A stretch of 64,000 nucleotides of DNA from Bacterioplanes sp965233665 (GTDB taxonomy: Bacteria; Pseudomonadota; Gammaproteobacteria; Pseudomonadales; Oceanobacteraceae). Below are positions 43,119 to 52,350 of the stretch, in pieces; the first letter of the stretch is position 1, and each line of letters opens with the position of its first letter. The position numbers were made by a program, and so were the translations under genes. The notes under the pieces are model-generated. The model did not search any database and had not been told where the DNA came from. It saw only the letters and a list, made by a program, of their open reading frames with translations. The DNA lies in the NCBI GenBank assembly GCA_965233665.1, contig CBDDTG010000069.1:1-64000 (forward strand), written 5' to 3'.

Positions 43119-44363
43119 CTAGCGCAACTGCAGCGATTTACCCGCTTTGCGCCGCACGGCTTGCCACTCATCCAGCGTGCGTGCCGCTTCCTCTGCCGGT
43201 AGCTGCATCAGCACGTCGAAAAAATCCTCTCGCAGCGGGCTTTGCAATACGTGCTCGCGGGTATGCGCACGCACGACATAAACACTTTGAATATTTTGGT
43301 GATCAAAGGCACGCCAATACTGCTCGTCTTTTAAACCCGTGTAGCGATGACCTTCCAGGGCTTTTATCAGCGCCGCCGTTTTAAGGCTGCCGGCCCGCTC
43401 GGCGGCTTGTTTAAACTGATAAACAATGCTGTAGGCCGAAGCAGCTGAGCTGGAGGGGTAAGTATTAAAGCGTTTCACAAAGGCATCAACAAAGGTTTGC
43501 CCTTGCTGATAGCCGTATTTGCCTGGTACTTGCCAGCTCCACGGCACGGCGCCCACCACGCCTTGTAAAATACCCGCGCCGGCACTGCGAGCCATGCCAT
43601 GGGTAAGGTTTGGCACCACGATGGTCATGCGGTCTTTCAGCCCCATGCGCTCAATCACACGCAATGCACCGACCATATCGTCGCCAAACTGCACCAGCAT
43701 CAACACTTCGGCACCTGAATCACGGGCTTGTTCTAACGCTTGTTCAAAGTGGCTGGCACGAGGTCTGGGGTAGTGCACTAACACGCCCGGGTGCTGCTCG
43801 GTGTCTTCGGTAGCGGTGAAGTTACGCAGCGAGGCTTCGGTGGAGTGGCCCCAACTGTAGTCGGCCGTCATGTAAAAAATACGCTTGCCCTTGAGCTCGT
43901 CTTTTAAATAACGAGCTAATGCCTTGGCGGCCATCCAGGCGTTGCAACTTTCACGAAACATATGGCGGTGGCCTTCGACACCGGTGGTGGCGTTGGCGTA
44001 GGTTAAAGTGCCGAAGTACAAGCGGTCGTGCTGTGCTGCCTGCTTGCCTGCGGCAATCGCGACGGCGCTAGAGGCGCCACCAAACAACATGGCTGCGCCT
44101 TGCTGCACTAAGTGGTCAACATTGGCGATGGCTTTGTCGGGCTTGGATGCAGTATTGGCGGTCAGCAGCTCCAGCGCTTTGCCATTTAAACCGCCTTTAG
44201 CGTTAATTTCTTCGACGGCCAGTAAAGCCCCTCTAGCCTGGGCCAAGCCTTGCTCTTTGTAGCGTCCAGTACTGGGGTAATTGAGTCCTAATTTGATGGT
44301 TTCCGCTGCTTGTACGCCTGTAGCGCACAGCATTACCACCAACACCCACCAGGGTTGCCGCAT
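43119..44363 (-). CDS. Branched-chain amino acid/amide-type ABC transporter binding protein
   Basis: The 414-residue protein has a signal peptide (MRQPWWVLVVMLCATGVQAA) and the type I periplasmic-binding fold of the LivJ/UrtA class: IKLGLNYPSTGRYKEQGLAQ, AVEEINAKGGLNGKALELL, and YMTADYSWGHSTEASLRNF. No ABC permease or ATPase gene lies next to it, so it may act as an orphan sensor or with a distant transporter. Its TAG stop codon is part of the CTAG target copy bordering the MITE, so the element inserted at the very end of the gene without changing the protein. Confidence 0.82.
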   Translation of the reverse strand: MRQPWWVLVVMLCATGVQAAETIKLGLNYPSTGRYKEQGLAQARGALLAVEEINAKGGLNGKALELLTANTASKPDKAIANVDHLVQQGAAMLFGGASSAVAIAAGKQAAQHDRLYFGTLTYANATTGVEGHRHMFRESCNAWMAAKALARYLKDELKGKRIFYMTADYSWGHSTEASLRNFTATEDTEQHPGVLVHYPRPRASHFEQALEQARDSGAEVLMLVQFGDDMVGALRVIERMGLKDRMTIVVPNLTHGMARSAGAGILQGVVGAVPWSWQVPGKYGYQQGQTFVDAFVKRFNTYPSSSAASAYSIVYQFKQAAERAGSLKTAALIKALEGHRYTGLKDEQYWRAFDHQNIQSVYVVRAHTREHVLQSPLREDFFDVLMQLPAEEAARTLDEWQAVRRKAGKSLQLR

Positions 44364-44538
44364 AACATCTCCTTTTTTTATCGGTCCGCTTATTATTTTT
44401 GTGCTGCGGAGGGAACGGCTAGCCGCCGTTAGAGCAGACGGTTATCGCACTTAAGCATCATCTGCTAGCGCTATCATGGCGGAAGCGCCAGTGTTCGGCG
44501 CTAGGGCTTTGGTCGCAGTCCGTTTACGCGCTTTGGTG

Positions 44539-46740
44539 TTAACAGGCGCCAGCGAGCCATGGGGTGAGGGGTTGCGGGTGGCCAATGGCATAGCCTTGCA
44601 GAAAGTCGACGCCCAGTTCACTGAGCAGTTGGATGCTGCTTTCATCTTCGACAAATTCAGCCACCACGGCCAACTGCTGCTGTCGTGCGACTTGGCAAAT
44701 ACTGCTGACAATGGCTTGGTCGGCGGCGCTGGTGCGAATATCGCGCACAAATTGGCCGTCGATTTTGATGCAATCAAATGCAAACTGCTTGAGGTAGGCG
44801 TAACTGGCCAGTCCGGTACCAAAGTCATCCAGGGCAACGCTGCAGCCCAGCTTACGTAAGCCATTGACCAACTCAGTCGCGGCGTGAAGATCGACGATTT
44901 GCTCGGTTTCGGTGATTTCAAAGCGCAGTTGCTGGGGGCGAACCAGCGATTGCTCGATGCTCAACCGAATAAAGCTCAAGGTGTCGGGCGTGGACAAGCT
45001 GGCACCGGATAAGTTGATCGAGCAGCAAGCCACCAGCTCGGGTTGCAGTTGCAGAAGGGTATTGCGAATCACCCAGCGGTCGATGTCAGTCATCAACCCA
45101 GATTGCTCGGCAACCGGCAAAAACACGCCGGGGCTGATAACGCCGCCGTCTTCATCGGCCATGCGTAATAGCACCTCGAAGTACAGCCCTTGCGCTGGCT
45201 GCTGCAAGGGTTGAATGGGCTGGGCATACAGTAACAAGCGATTGTCACGCAGCGCTTGGCGCACCTGGTTAAACACCCTGGCATTGCTGCGCTGCTGGTT
45301 GATCAGCTCGGCGGTGTCGTCTAATTGTTGCCAGCGTCGCGGTTGCTGGCTGGCTTGGTAGGCTACCTGGGCGGCGGCCTGTTGATATTGGCTGGCGTCG
45401 TCCAGCTGGCCATCGATGCGCACCAAGCCCAACGCCAGACGTAGCCTTACTGGCCGCTCGGCAACGGCAAAGGCTTGTTGCTCCAAGCGCAGATGCAGTT
45501 GGCGCAATTGCGTCAGGATGTCTTCGGCTTGTTGTGGTTCGCTGATCAACAGCGCCGCAAAATCGCCCTCACTGAGGCGAAAGCACGGGCTGTTGGCGGG
45601 CAGTTGCTGATTTAAGCCGCTGCCTAACTCTTGTTCGAGCAAGTGCATGGCATCCAGCCCAAACAGATCGGTTAAGGGGCCGGTGTCCATCATGCGAAAG
45701 TAGGCTAGGTAGGCGTGTTGCTTTTTTAGTAGGGCGTCGAGTTGCTGTCGCAATGCTCGGTCATTGCCGAGGTGGGTAAGGCTGTCGGTTACGGCCTGGC
45801 GGCGAAAATGCTTGAGCAGCCGATTGCGCTCTTGCGCCATAACATTCACCAGTTGCGCGGCCAGCGTTACCAAAATGGCCAAGGCGATGGTGTCGAGCAG
45901 CCCTTGTACGCTGTTGATGGCCTCCAGGCCGGCCCAGCCGTTGATGAGGCAAACGATGAGGCCAATCACAGTGACAGCAATCATCAAGGTGCTGCTGCTG
46001 ACGGCGGCACGCAGGAAAAACCAGAAAAACAAAGGAAAATACACCAGCATGGCGACGCTGGCGTAGGTGGCATTTTGCAGCAAGTCAAAGCTCAGGGTCG
46101 AGCCGATCAGCAGTATCAGCAGCCCTAGCCAGGCGCGCATCGCCAGTGGTGCAAAATCAACGCTCAGCTGGCGAGCAAACTTTGCGGGTGAGGCCAGCAG
46201 CGGCCACAGCAAGGGCAAAAACAACAGCATGCCCAGGGCCTCAAACGCCCAGTAACTGAGCCATACGTCGATCAGCAAGAAGTCTTGGTAATCGGGCGCG
46301 CCGAGTATCAGGCTCAGGCTGCCTCCCAGGGCCACCAACGCGGTGGCAGCCAAAACGGCTAAGCCGTAAAACGCTGACAGCTGGCGCACGCTGCTGGCGC
46401 CCTGGGTAGGAATGCGCGTCAGTCGGTTAAGCCCGCTGGCGGCTAGCCAAGCACCTGTCGAGGTCGATACCGTCACCCCTGCTGCGATGGCCACACTGTA
46501 GTCTTGCCAGCCATAACACCAGGCAAACAGGGCAGGAATCTGCAGCAAAAACGCCAGCCGATAACCGTTTAACCAGCAAGCACATAACCAAGCGGTGACC
46601 GGCCAGATGGCAGAAATGGCTAAGCCATTGATGCTAAACAGGCGCGACACTTCCGCCATGGCAATCAAGGCCACTGGCATCAGTGCGATCAGGGGAAGTT
46701 GGGCGCTGGTTTTAACCGGTTGAGCTGTCTCGGTCAGCAT
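44539..46740 (-). CDS. Membrane protein with degenerate GGDEF and EAL domains
   Basis: The 733-residue protein has an N-terminal MASE1-like membrane region of about eight helices (residues 15-305), then a GGDEF-type domain (TDSLTHLGNDRALRQQLDAL) in which the signature is replaced by SEGDF in CFRLSEGDFAALL, so cyclase activity is unlikely. The C-terminal EAL domain has EVLLR in place of EALLR but keeps NLSG, EITETE, DDFGTG, KIDGQFV and AEFVED, so phosphodiesterase activity is plausible. It probably degrades or senses c-di-GMP. It reads as a single gene. Confidence 0.88.
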   Translation of the reverse strand: MLTETAQPVKTSAQLPLIALMPVALIAMAEVSRLFSINGLAISAIWPVTAWLCACWLNGYRLAFLLQIPALFAWCYGWQDYSVAIAAGVTVSTSTGAWLAASGLNRLTRIPTQGASSVRQLSAFYGLAVLAATALVALGGSLSLILGAPDYQDFLLIDVWLSYWAFEALGMLLFLPLLWPLLASPAKFARQLSVDFAPLAMRAWLGLLILLIGSTLSFDLLQNATYASVAMLVYFPLFFWFFLRAAVSSSTLMIAVTVIGLIVCLINGWAGLEAINSVQGLLDTIALAILVTLAAQLVNVMAQERNRLLKHFRRQAVTDSLTHLGNDRALRQQLDALLKKQHAYLAYFRMMDTGPLTDLFGLDAMHLLEQELGSGLNQQLPANSPCFRLSEGDFAALLISEPQQAEDILTQLRQLHLRLEQQAFAVAERPVRLRLALGLVRIDGQLDDASQYQQAAAQVAYQASQQPRRWQQLDDTAELINQQRSNARVFNQVRQALRDNRLLLYAQPIQPLQQPAQGLYFEVLLRMADEDGGVISPGVFLPVAEQSGLMTDIDRWVIRNTLLQLQPELVACCSINLSGASLSTPDTLSFIRLSIEQSLVRPQQLRFEITETEQIVDLHAATELVNGLRKLGCSVALDDFGTGLASYAYLKQFAFDCIKIDGQFVRDIRTSAADQAIVSSICQVARQQQLAVVAEFVEDESSIQLLSELGVDFLQGYAIGHPQPLTPWLAGAC

Positions 46741-46836
46741 GCGATTCGTCCGTTTTTGTTCCCTGTAAAACTAGCAGAGGAAGCGCCAGAGAACAGTGTC
46801 CCGGCGACCGATATCAGTCACCGGGAGGGGGACGAA

Positions 46837-47661
46837 TCAGTCGCCGCTGTTGGAATGAATGGTCATTTGCGGGAATGGAATTTCAATGCCGGCCTCATCA
46901 AAGCGCAGTTTGATGGTCTCTAGCAGCTCAAAGCGTACGGGCCAGTAATCACTGGCATTGACCCAAGGGCGCACCACAAAGTTGACCGACGAATCGGCCA
47001 ATTCCGACACCGCCACCGTGTGGGCAGGGTCTTTGAGAATTTTCGGGTGGCGCTCCAGCAGGTCGATGAGCAGCTGCTTGGCGAGGCGCAGATCGCTGCC
47101 GTAGTCGATGCCGATCACCAGATCGATGCGGCGCAGCTTTTCTTCCGAGTAGTTGGTCATGGTATTGCCGAACACATTGCCGTTGGGCACGGTGACTACG
47201 CGGTTATCTGGCGTGGTTAAGCGTGTACTGAAAATGGTGATGCGGCTGACCGAACCCGCCACGCCGTCGACTTCCACATAATCGCCCACTTTGAATGGCC
47301 GAAATAAGATCAACATGGTGCCGGCGGCAAAGTGCGACAGTGAATCTTTCAGTGCCAGACCCACGGCTAAACCTGCGGCACCCAGCAACGCGACTAATGA
47401 GGTGGTATCCAGCCCCAGTTGTGACAGCGCCAGCACGATCACCAGCAGCGTCATGGCTGAGCCGGCCACCGTGGTTAAAAACTCCGTTAGAATGGGGTCC
47501 AGCTTGGCCTTGGTCATGGCGCCGGCGGCCATGCGGGTCAGGCCTTTGGCCAATAACCGACCAATGATAAACACCAGGATGGCCATCAGCAGTTGCACGC
47601 CCCAGGGCAATACATAGCCGTGCCAGATGACATCCGGGTTGATGTTGAAATCCCAGTTCAT
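46837..47661 (-). CDS. mscS: Small-conductance mechanosensitive channel
   Basis: The 274-residue protein has three N-terminal helices and the pore-lining TM3 motif (GAAGLAVGLALKDSLSHFAA) followed by MLILFRPFKVGDYVEVDGV and the cytoplasmic beta domain (VVTVPNGNVFGNTMTNYS). MscS opens on membrane stretch to release solutes during osmotic downshock. The ATG at 47661 was chosen because GGAGGCAAC precedes it directly; a longer frame exists but runs into duplicated DNA. Its first 50 bases are duplicated upstream. Confidence 0.92.
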   Translation of the reverse strand: MNWDFNINPDVIWHGYVLPWGVQLLMAILVFIIGRLLAKGLTRMAAGAMTKAKLDPILTEFLTTVAGSAMTLLVIVLALSQLGLDTTSLVALLGAAGLAVGLALKDSLSHFAAGTMLILFRPFKVGDYVEVDGVAGSVSRITIFSTRLTTPDNRVVTVPNGNVFGNTMTNYSEEKLRRIDLVIGIDYGSDLRLAKQLLIDLLERHPKILKDPAHTVAVSELADSSVNFVVRPWVNASDYWPVRFELLETIKLRFDEAGIEIPFPQMTIHSNSGD

Positions 47662-47909
47662 GTTGCCTCCAAATAGCGGCCCAGCCGCATTAATTGTTGG
47701 CTTGACCATGCCAGTCGCTACCTGGGATATCAACCGCGCTGATCAGTCACGCGGTGCGTAACATAGCCGTGCCAGATGACATCCGGGTTGATGTTGAAAT
47801 CCCAGTTCATGTTGCCTCCAAATAGCGGCCCAGCCGCATTAATTGATGGCTTGACCATGCCAGTCGCTACCTGGGATATCAACTGCGCTGATCAGTCACG
47901 CGGTGCGTA
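47612..47909. repeat. Tandem direct duplication, 2 x 149 bp
   Basis: 47612-47760 and 47761-47909 are near-identical adjacent copies with two differences seen by eye (T/A at GTTGG/GATGG and C/T at ACCGCG/ACTGCG). The unit spans the first 50 bases of mscS with its ribosome binding site, the intergenic gap, and the last 18 bases of the reductase gene. The second copy leaves a 26-codon open frame at 47810-47730 starting with the same N-terminal residues as MscS. Confidence 0.92.
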
Positions 47910-48929
47910 GGCGAATACGTCGGAGTGCATATTGGCCTGGGTCAGCCCCAGTGGCGCCAACTGGTCAAGGGTGCCGTACACCATATTAGGCGAGCCGCAG
48001 GCAAACAGCTGTACCTGGCTTAGGTCGTCAAAGTCTTCATGAATCACTTGATACAGCCAGCCGGCACGGCCTTGCCAGTCGTCGGCGTGCTGCTCGATCA
48101 CCGGGTGGTAATGCACATTGGCAAACTCATGGGCCCACTGGCGCGGCAGCTCGGGCAAATAAAAGCCGATGCGGGCGCGGTTGGACCAATAAATATGTAT
48201 TTCTTGCTCCGGATTAAGGGCCAGGGCCGCTTCGGTCAGGGCTTTAATCTGCGAGAAGCCACTGCCAGCCGCCACCATAATCAGCGGCTGCTGGCGGTGT
48301 TGCTGGATAAACTCCGGGGTCAAAATGCAATCGCCCCCTGGCAGGGTGGCCTTCACCACCACGGCGGTTTTTAGCTGTTGAATCACGGCATTGGCAGTAT
48401 CGCTGTTGGCGGCAATGTGCAGCTGCAAGCGGCGCCCGTCCCCCTGGCCCGATAGCGCTGAGGGAATGCTGGCAATGGAATAGGGGAACTGCTGCGGCTG
48501 ACCTTGCTCATCAACAACGTGTAACAGCACATATTGGCCGGGCCAAAAGTCGAACTGAGTGCCGGCCGGTGCCAGCAGCTCGACGCGGTAAATGTTATCG
48601 GCCAACAGCTCGACCACCGGCACCTGGCAGGCCAGAGTCACTTCGGGTTTGTGGTCGCGGGTATGGACGTCGGTCATATACAGCTCAATATGGTTGATCG
48701 GTTCGCAGGCGCAGCATAATACCTGATTGTGTTGCTCAAGTATTGTCTGGGCCAGTGAGTTGCGACAGTGCACAGTGCCTGTCAGTCGCTCGCCTTTGCA
48801 GATTTGGCAAACGCCATTAGCGCAGCTCACGCGCAGTTGAATGCCTTGGCGCTCGGCCGCGGCGGCGATGGTTTCGCCGGCCTCGGCAGTGATGCTAAGG
48901 CCGGACGGCTGAAAGGTCACACTGGCCAT
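47892..48929 (-). CDS. 2Fe-2S flavin/NAD(P)H reductase (CDP-6-deoxy-glucoseen reductase-like)
   Basis: The 345-residue protein has an N-terminal plant-type ferredoxin domain with cluster cysteines in SCANGVCQICKG and VLCCAC, followed by a FAD-binding region (FPYSIASIPSALSG) and an NAD(P)-binding region (PLIMVAAGSGFSQIKALTEA, FACGSPNMVYGTL). It passes electrons from NAD(P)H to an unknown acceptor. It overlaps ubiD by one base, the arrangement seen in pseudomonads, so a link to ubiquinone-related chemistry or flavin reduction is possible but not proven. Confidence 0.85.
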   Translation of the reverse strand: MASVTFQPSGLSITAEAGETIAAAAERQGIQLRVSCANGVCQICKGERLTGTVHCRNSLAQTILEQHNQVLCCACEPINHIELYMTDVHTRDHKPEVTLACQVPVVELLADNIYRVELLAPAGTQFDFWPGQYVLLHVVDEQGQPQQFPYSIASIPSALSGQGDGRRLQLHIAANSDTANAVIQQLKTAVVVKATLPGGDCILTPEFIQQHRQQPLIMVAAGSGFSQIKALTEAALALNPEQEIHIYWSNRARIGFYLPELPRQWAHEFANVHYHPVIEQHADDWQGRAGWLYQVIHEDFDDLSQVQLFACGSPNMVYGTLDQLAPLGLTQANMHSDVFAYAPRD

Positions 48930-50395
48930 CAGTCGATCCCGAGCTTGTCCCAGATGGCGTCGACTTTGTCTTTAACGGCTTGGTCCATGACGATGGGCGT
49001 GCCCCATTCGCGCTCGGTCTCCCCCGGCCATTTATTGGTGGCGTCCATGCCCATTTTTGAGCCCAGGCCCGACACCGGCGAGGCAAAGTCGAGGTAATCG
49101 ATGGGGGTGTTCTCCACCAGGGTGGTGTCGCGCGCTGGGTCCATGCGGGTAGTAATGGCCCAGATCACATCTTCCCAGTTGCGGGTATCGACGTCGTCGT
49201 CCACCACAATCACAAACTTGGTGTACATAAACTGGCGCAAAAACGACCACACCCCCATCATCACGCGCTTGGCATGGCCCGGGTATTGTTTCTTCATGCT
49301 GACCACCGCCATGCGGTAGGAGCAGCCTTCCGGTGGCAGATAAAAATCGACAATTTCCGGAAACTGCTTTTGCAGAATGGGCACAAACACTTCATTCAAT
49401 GCCACGCCTAAAATCGCTGGCTCATCGGGCGGGCGGCCGGTGTAGGTGCTGTGATAAATCGGATCTTTGCGCTGGGTAATGCGCTCGACGGTGAACACCG
49501 GGAAGTGATCGACTTCGTTATAGTAGCCGGTGTGATCGCCAAATGGCCCTTCCGGGGCGGTATCACCTGGGTGGATCACGCCCTCTAATACGATCTCGGC
49601 CGAGGCTGGCACCATCAGCTCGTTGCCAATGCTTTTGACCAGCTCGGTGCGGCTGTCGCGCAGCAGGCCAGCAAAGGCGTATTCGCTCAAGGTGTCGGGT
49701 ACGGGCGTTACGGCACCCAAAATCGTGGCGGGGTCGGCGCCCAGCGCCACGGATACAGGAAACGGCTCCCCTGGATGGGCCTGCTGCCACTCCTGAAAAT
49801 CGAGTGCGCCGCCACGGTGACTGAGCCAGCGCATAATGACGCGGTTTTTGCCAATCACTTGCTGGCGGTATATCCCTAAATTGTGGCGTTCTTTGTGTGG
49901 CCCTTTGGTAATCACCAGCGGCCAGGTAATCAATGGGCCGCCATCGCCCGGCCAGCAGTGCTGCACGGGAATTTTGCTGAGATCGACATCGTCGCCTTCG
50001 AGCACCACTTGCTGACACGGCGCTTTTTTGATTTCTTTCGGCCCCATGGCCAGCACTTTTTTAAAGATCGGCAGTTTCGACCAAGCGTCTTTCATGCCTT
50101 TTGGCGGCTCAGGCTCTTTTAAAAAAGCCAACAGCTTGCCCACTTCCCGTAACGCCTCGGTGGAGTCTTCACCCATGCCTAAGGCGACGCGCTCGGGGGT
50201 GCCAAACAGGTTGGCCAACACCGGCATATCGTAGCCCTTGGGGTTTTCGAACAGCAATGCCGGGCCGCCTTTGCGCAAGGTGCGGTCAGCGATTTCGGTC
50301 ATTTCCAGGTGGGGGTCGATCTCTTGCTTGATGCGTTTGAGCTCGCCGCGCTTTTCCAGCAGCTTGATGAAGTCACGCAGATCTGCGTATTTCAC
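48929..50395 (-). CDS. ubiD: 3-octaprenyl-4-hydroxybenzoate carboxy-lyase
   Basis: The decarboxylase acts in ubiquinone synthesis and uses prenylated FMN made by UbiX. The 488-residue protein starts MKYADLRDFIKLLEKRGELK and has IPVQHCWPGDGGPLITWPLV, ALGADPATILGAV, the EIVLEGVIHPGDTAPEGPFG motif with GDHTGYYN, and FVIVVDDDVDTRNWEDVIWA. The length is normal. It is divergent from the DUF423 gene. Confidence 0.95.
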   Translation of the reverse strand: MKYADLRDFIKLLEKRGELKRIKQEIDPHLEMTEIADRTLRKGGPALLFENPKGYDMPVLANLFGTPERVALGMGEDSTEALREVGKLLAFLKEPEPPKGMKDAWSKLPIFKKVLAMGPKEIKKAPCQQVVLEGDDVDLSKIPVQHCWPGDGGPLITWPLVITKGPHKERHNLGIYRQQVIGKNRVIMRWLSHRGGALDFQEWQQAHPGEPFPVSVALGADPATILGAVTPVPDTLSEYAFAGLLRDSRTELVKSIGNELMVPASAEIVLEGVIHPGDTAPEGPFGDHTGYYNEVDHFPVFTVERITQRKDPIYHSTYTGRPPDEPAILGVALNEVFVPILQKQFPEIVDFYLPPEGCSYRMAVVSMKKQYPGHAKRVMMGVWSFLRQFMYTKFVIVVDDDVDTRNWEDVIWAITTRMDPARDTTLVENTPIDYLDFASPVSGLGSKMGMDATNKWPGETEREWGTPIVMDQAVKDKVDAIWDKLGID

Positions 50396-50546
50396 GATGT
50401 CAGCCTCACTTGCTCAGTGTGCGGCGAGTATACCAGTGGGCGGTAAAATCCGCTGCAATACTTGTACAAGTGTTGCGGCTTCTGGCGCTACTCGACGCAT
50501 TGGTCAGTTGTTATACTGCGCCGCCTTTCAGCGACCGGAAGTATTC

Positions 50547-50951
50547 ATGCGAGCACGAAGTGCAGTCATGCTGGCCGCCGCGGCCGGATTCAGTGGTGTG
50601 GCTTTGGGTGCCTTTGGTGCCCACGGCTTGAAACAAGTATTAGAGCCCAAGTGGCTGGCGATTTATCAGACCGGTGTGCAGTACCATCTGGTGCATGCCG
50701 TAGTGCTGTTGGCGGTGGGCTTGGTGATGACCCAGCCGCTGCCGCAAATTTGCCGTTTATGGCTGGTGCGCGCCGCCTGGGCTTTGCTGGTGGGCTTGCT
50801 GTTGTTTAGCGGTAGCCTCTATGTATTGGCCGTCAGTGGCGTCAGTGCCATCGGTAGCATCACTCCAATAGGCGGCATCAGTTGGCTAGTGGCGTGGTGG
50901 TCGATTGGCATGGCAGGGCTAAGATTTACGCCAGGCGTAATTAACAGATAA
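50547..50951 (+). CDS. DUF423 family membrane protein (YgdD-like)
   Basis: The 134-residue protein has four hydrophobic segments. Family text includes GFSGVALGAFGAHGLKQVL near the N-terminus, TGVQYHLVHAVVLLAVGL and ITPIGGISWLVAWWSI near the end. The ATG at 50547 was chosen because it gives the typical family start; a longer upstream frame overlaps ubiD and is not protein-like. The function is not established. trmB follows after 11 bases. Confidence 0.88.
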   Translation: MRARSAVMLAAAAGFSGVALGAFGAHGLKQVLEPKWLAIYQTGVQYHLVHAVVLLAVGLVMTQPLPQICRLWLVRAAWALLVGLLLFSGSLYVLAVSGVSAIGSITPIGGISWLVAWWSIGMAGLRFTPGVINR

Positions 50952-50962
50952 AGGTTTGTGGT

Positions 50963-51697
50963 TTGACTGACGAAAAGCATTCAGAAACGCAGGACAGCGC
51001 GCAAGGGCAAACGGACAAGCCTGAGTATCGACGTGGCATCAAGAGCTTTGTGATTCGTGCCGGCCGTTTGACCAAGGGTCAGCAAGGTGCGCTGGAGCGC
51101 CAGTGGCCAGTCATGGGGTTAGAGCTCAGCGATGGTCCGATCGACCCTAAGCAGGTGTTTGGCCGTGACGGCCACGTGGTATTTGAAATTGGCTATGGCA
51201 TGGGACAGTCGTTGGCAGCCATGGCGGCGGCGGCACCCGAAAAAGACTTTATTGGCGTTGAAGTGCACTTGCCTGGTGTCGGCTCGCTGCTGCACCTGGC
51301 TGAAGAAGCCGGGGTGAGCAACTTGCGCACCTACAAAGACGACGCCATCGAGGTGCTCAAGCTGCTGCCAGACAACAGCATCGATACGGTGCAGCTGTTC
51401 TTCCCCGACCCGTGGCATAAGAAAAAGCACCATAAGCGCCGCATTGTGCAGCCGGAGTTTGCCCAAACCCTGCGCCGTATTCTCAAGCCGGGTGGTGTTT
51501 TCCATATGGCCACCGACTGGGAGCCTTATATGGAGCACATGCTGGAGGTGATGGATGTGGCCGAAGGCTATGAAAACATCGCCGGCCGTGGTCAGTGTGT
51601 GCCGCGGCCAGAGCACCGCCCACTCACTAAGTTTGAAAAGCGCGGTGAGACCAAAGGTCATGGCGTGTGGGACTTGATGTACAAAAAAGTGGACTGA
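50963..51697 (+). CDS. trmB: tRNA (guanine-N7-)-methyltransferase
   Basis: The enzyme methylates G46 of tRNAs. The 244-residue protein starts with TTG at 50963. Its SAM-binding region is FEIGYGMGQSLAAMAAAAPE, followed by DFIGVEVHLPGVGSLLHLAE, DNSIDTVQLFFPDPWHKKKH (the TrmB signature), and the C-terminal RPLTKFEKRGETKGHGVWDL. The first ~30 residues are charged and variable. It probably shares a transcript with the DUF423 gene. Confidence 0.95.
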   Translation: MTDEKHSETQDSAQGQTDKPEYRRGIKSFVIRAGRLTKGQQGALERQWPVMGLELSDGPIDPKQVFGRDGHVVFEIGYGMGQSLAAMAAAAPEKDFIGVEVHLPGVGSLLHLAEEAGVSNLRTYKDDAIEVLKLLPDNSIDTVQLFFPDPWHKKKHHKRRIVQPEFAQTLRRILKPGGVFHMATDWEPYMEHMLEVMDVAEGYENIAGRGQCVPRPEHRPLTKFEKRGETKGHGVWDLMYKKVD

Positions 51698-51754
51698 CGG
51701 ACAGTAAAAAATAGACTTGGCTACAGCCAGGCGAGCAAACGCGCGGGAGAAACC

Positions 51755-52048
51755 ATGCAAAAAAAAGACAAAGAAAAAGTATTTGGCGGTGACTGGAGCG
51801 AGCAGCAGTTGCGCGAGTTTATGCAGGTCGACAGCCACGACGGTACCGACCCTGACCACTTGGCATTGATTCGTGCTTATCGCCATATGGTGCCAGCGAC
51901 CTTTGCCCAGTTTGTTGCATTATTTGTGGCAGAAGGTCGCAACGTGCAAGCGACGGATTTGCAGGGCCGCAGCGCGATTGAGGTGATGGCTAGCCATACC
52001 CAAGGCGCGGAGTATGCAGAAATTTTAAAACAGGCTGCTGGCGCCTAA
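51755..52048 (+). CDS. Small conserved protein, PA4642-like
   Basis: A 97-residue soluble protein (MQKKDKEKVFGGDWSEQQLR). It resembles the short proteins of the Pseudomonas PA4642 type as I recall them, with a C-terminal ankyrin-like stretch (DLQGRSAIEVMASHTQGAEY). The function is unknown. It follows trmB by about 58 bases, with GCGGGAGAAACC before the ATG. Confidence 0.7.
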   Translation: MQKKDKEKVFGGDWSEQQLREFMQVDSHDGTDPDHLALIRAYRHMVPATFAQFVALFVAEGRNVQATDLQGRSAIEVMASHTQGAEYAEILKQAAGA

Positions 52049-52063
52049 GCCGCAGCGTTGCTG

Positions 52064-52091
52064 GTGGCAGTGTCATGGCCTGCACTGCCAC
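52064..52091 (+). terminator. Hairpin after the PA4642-like gene
   Basis: GTGGCAGTG (52064-52072) pairs with CACTGCCAC (52083-52091), nine base pairs around a 10-base loop, 15 bases after the stop codon. The T-rich stretch after it is weak, so it may be an inefficient terminator or a stability element. The rest of the ~300-base gap to 52350 is AT-rich and shows no other gene. Confidence 0.5.
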
Positions 52092-52350
52092 GGCTCTCCT
52101 TTGCTCTCGTCTGCCTTCTTTCTCTCCCTTCCAATAGCATGGATGTTTCTCTCTTCCCGATTCTGACGGCTTAGACAAAATCAGCCGTGGAATAAAAACT
52201 TACTGGCAACATTCGCCATAATCCCTAAAATGCCGCTCTTTCTTTTAAATGGCGCCTTAGCTCTGATTTCTAAATAGATTTATAAATAATTATTTGTCTA
52301 ATTAGTCAGATATTTGGGTGGCAAAAATTTATCCTTGAGAGAGCAAATAA

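Noticed and set aside
44451..44921. 156-codon minus-strand frame overlapping the GGDEF/EAL gene
   Set aside because: It is out of frame within the well-supported EAL domain and its translation has no family features.
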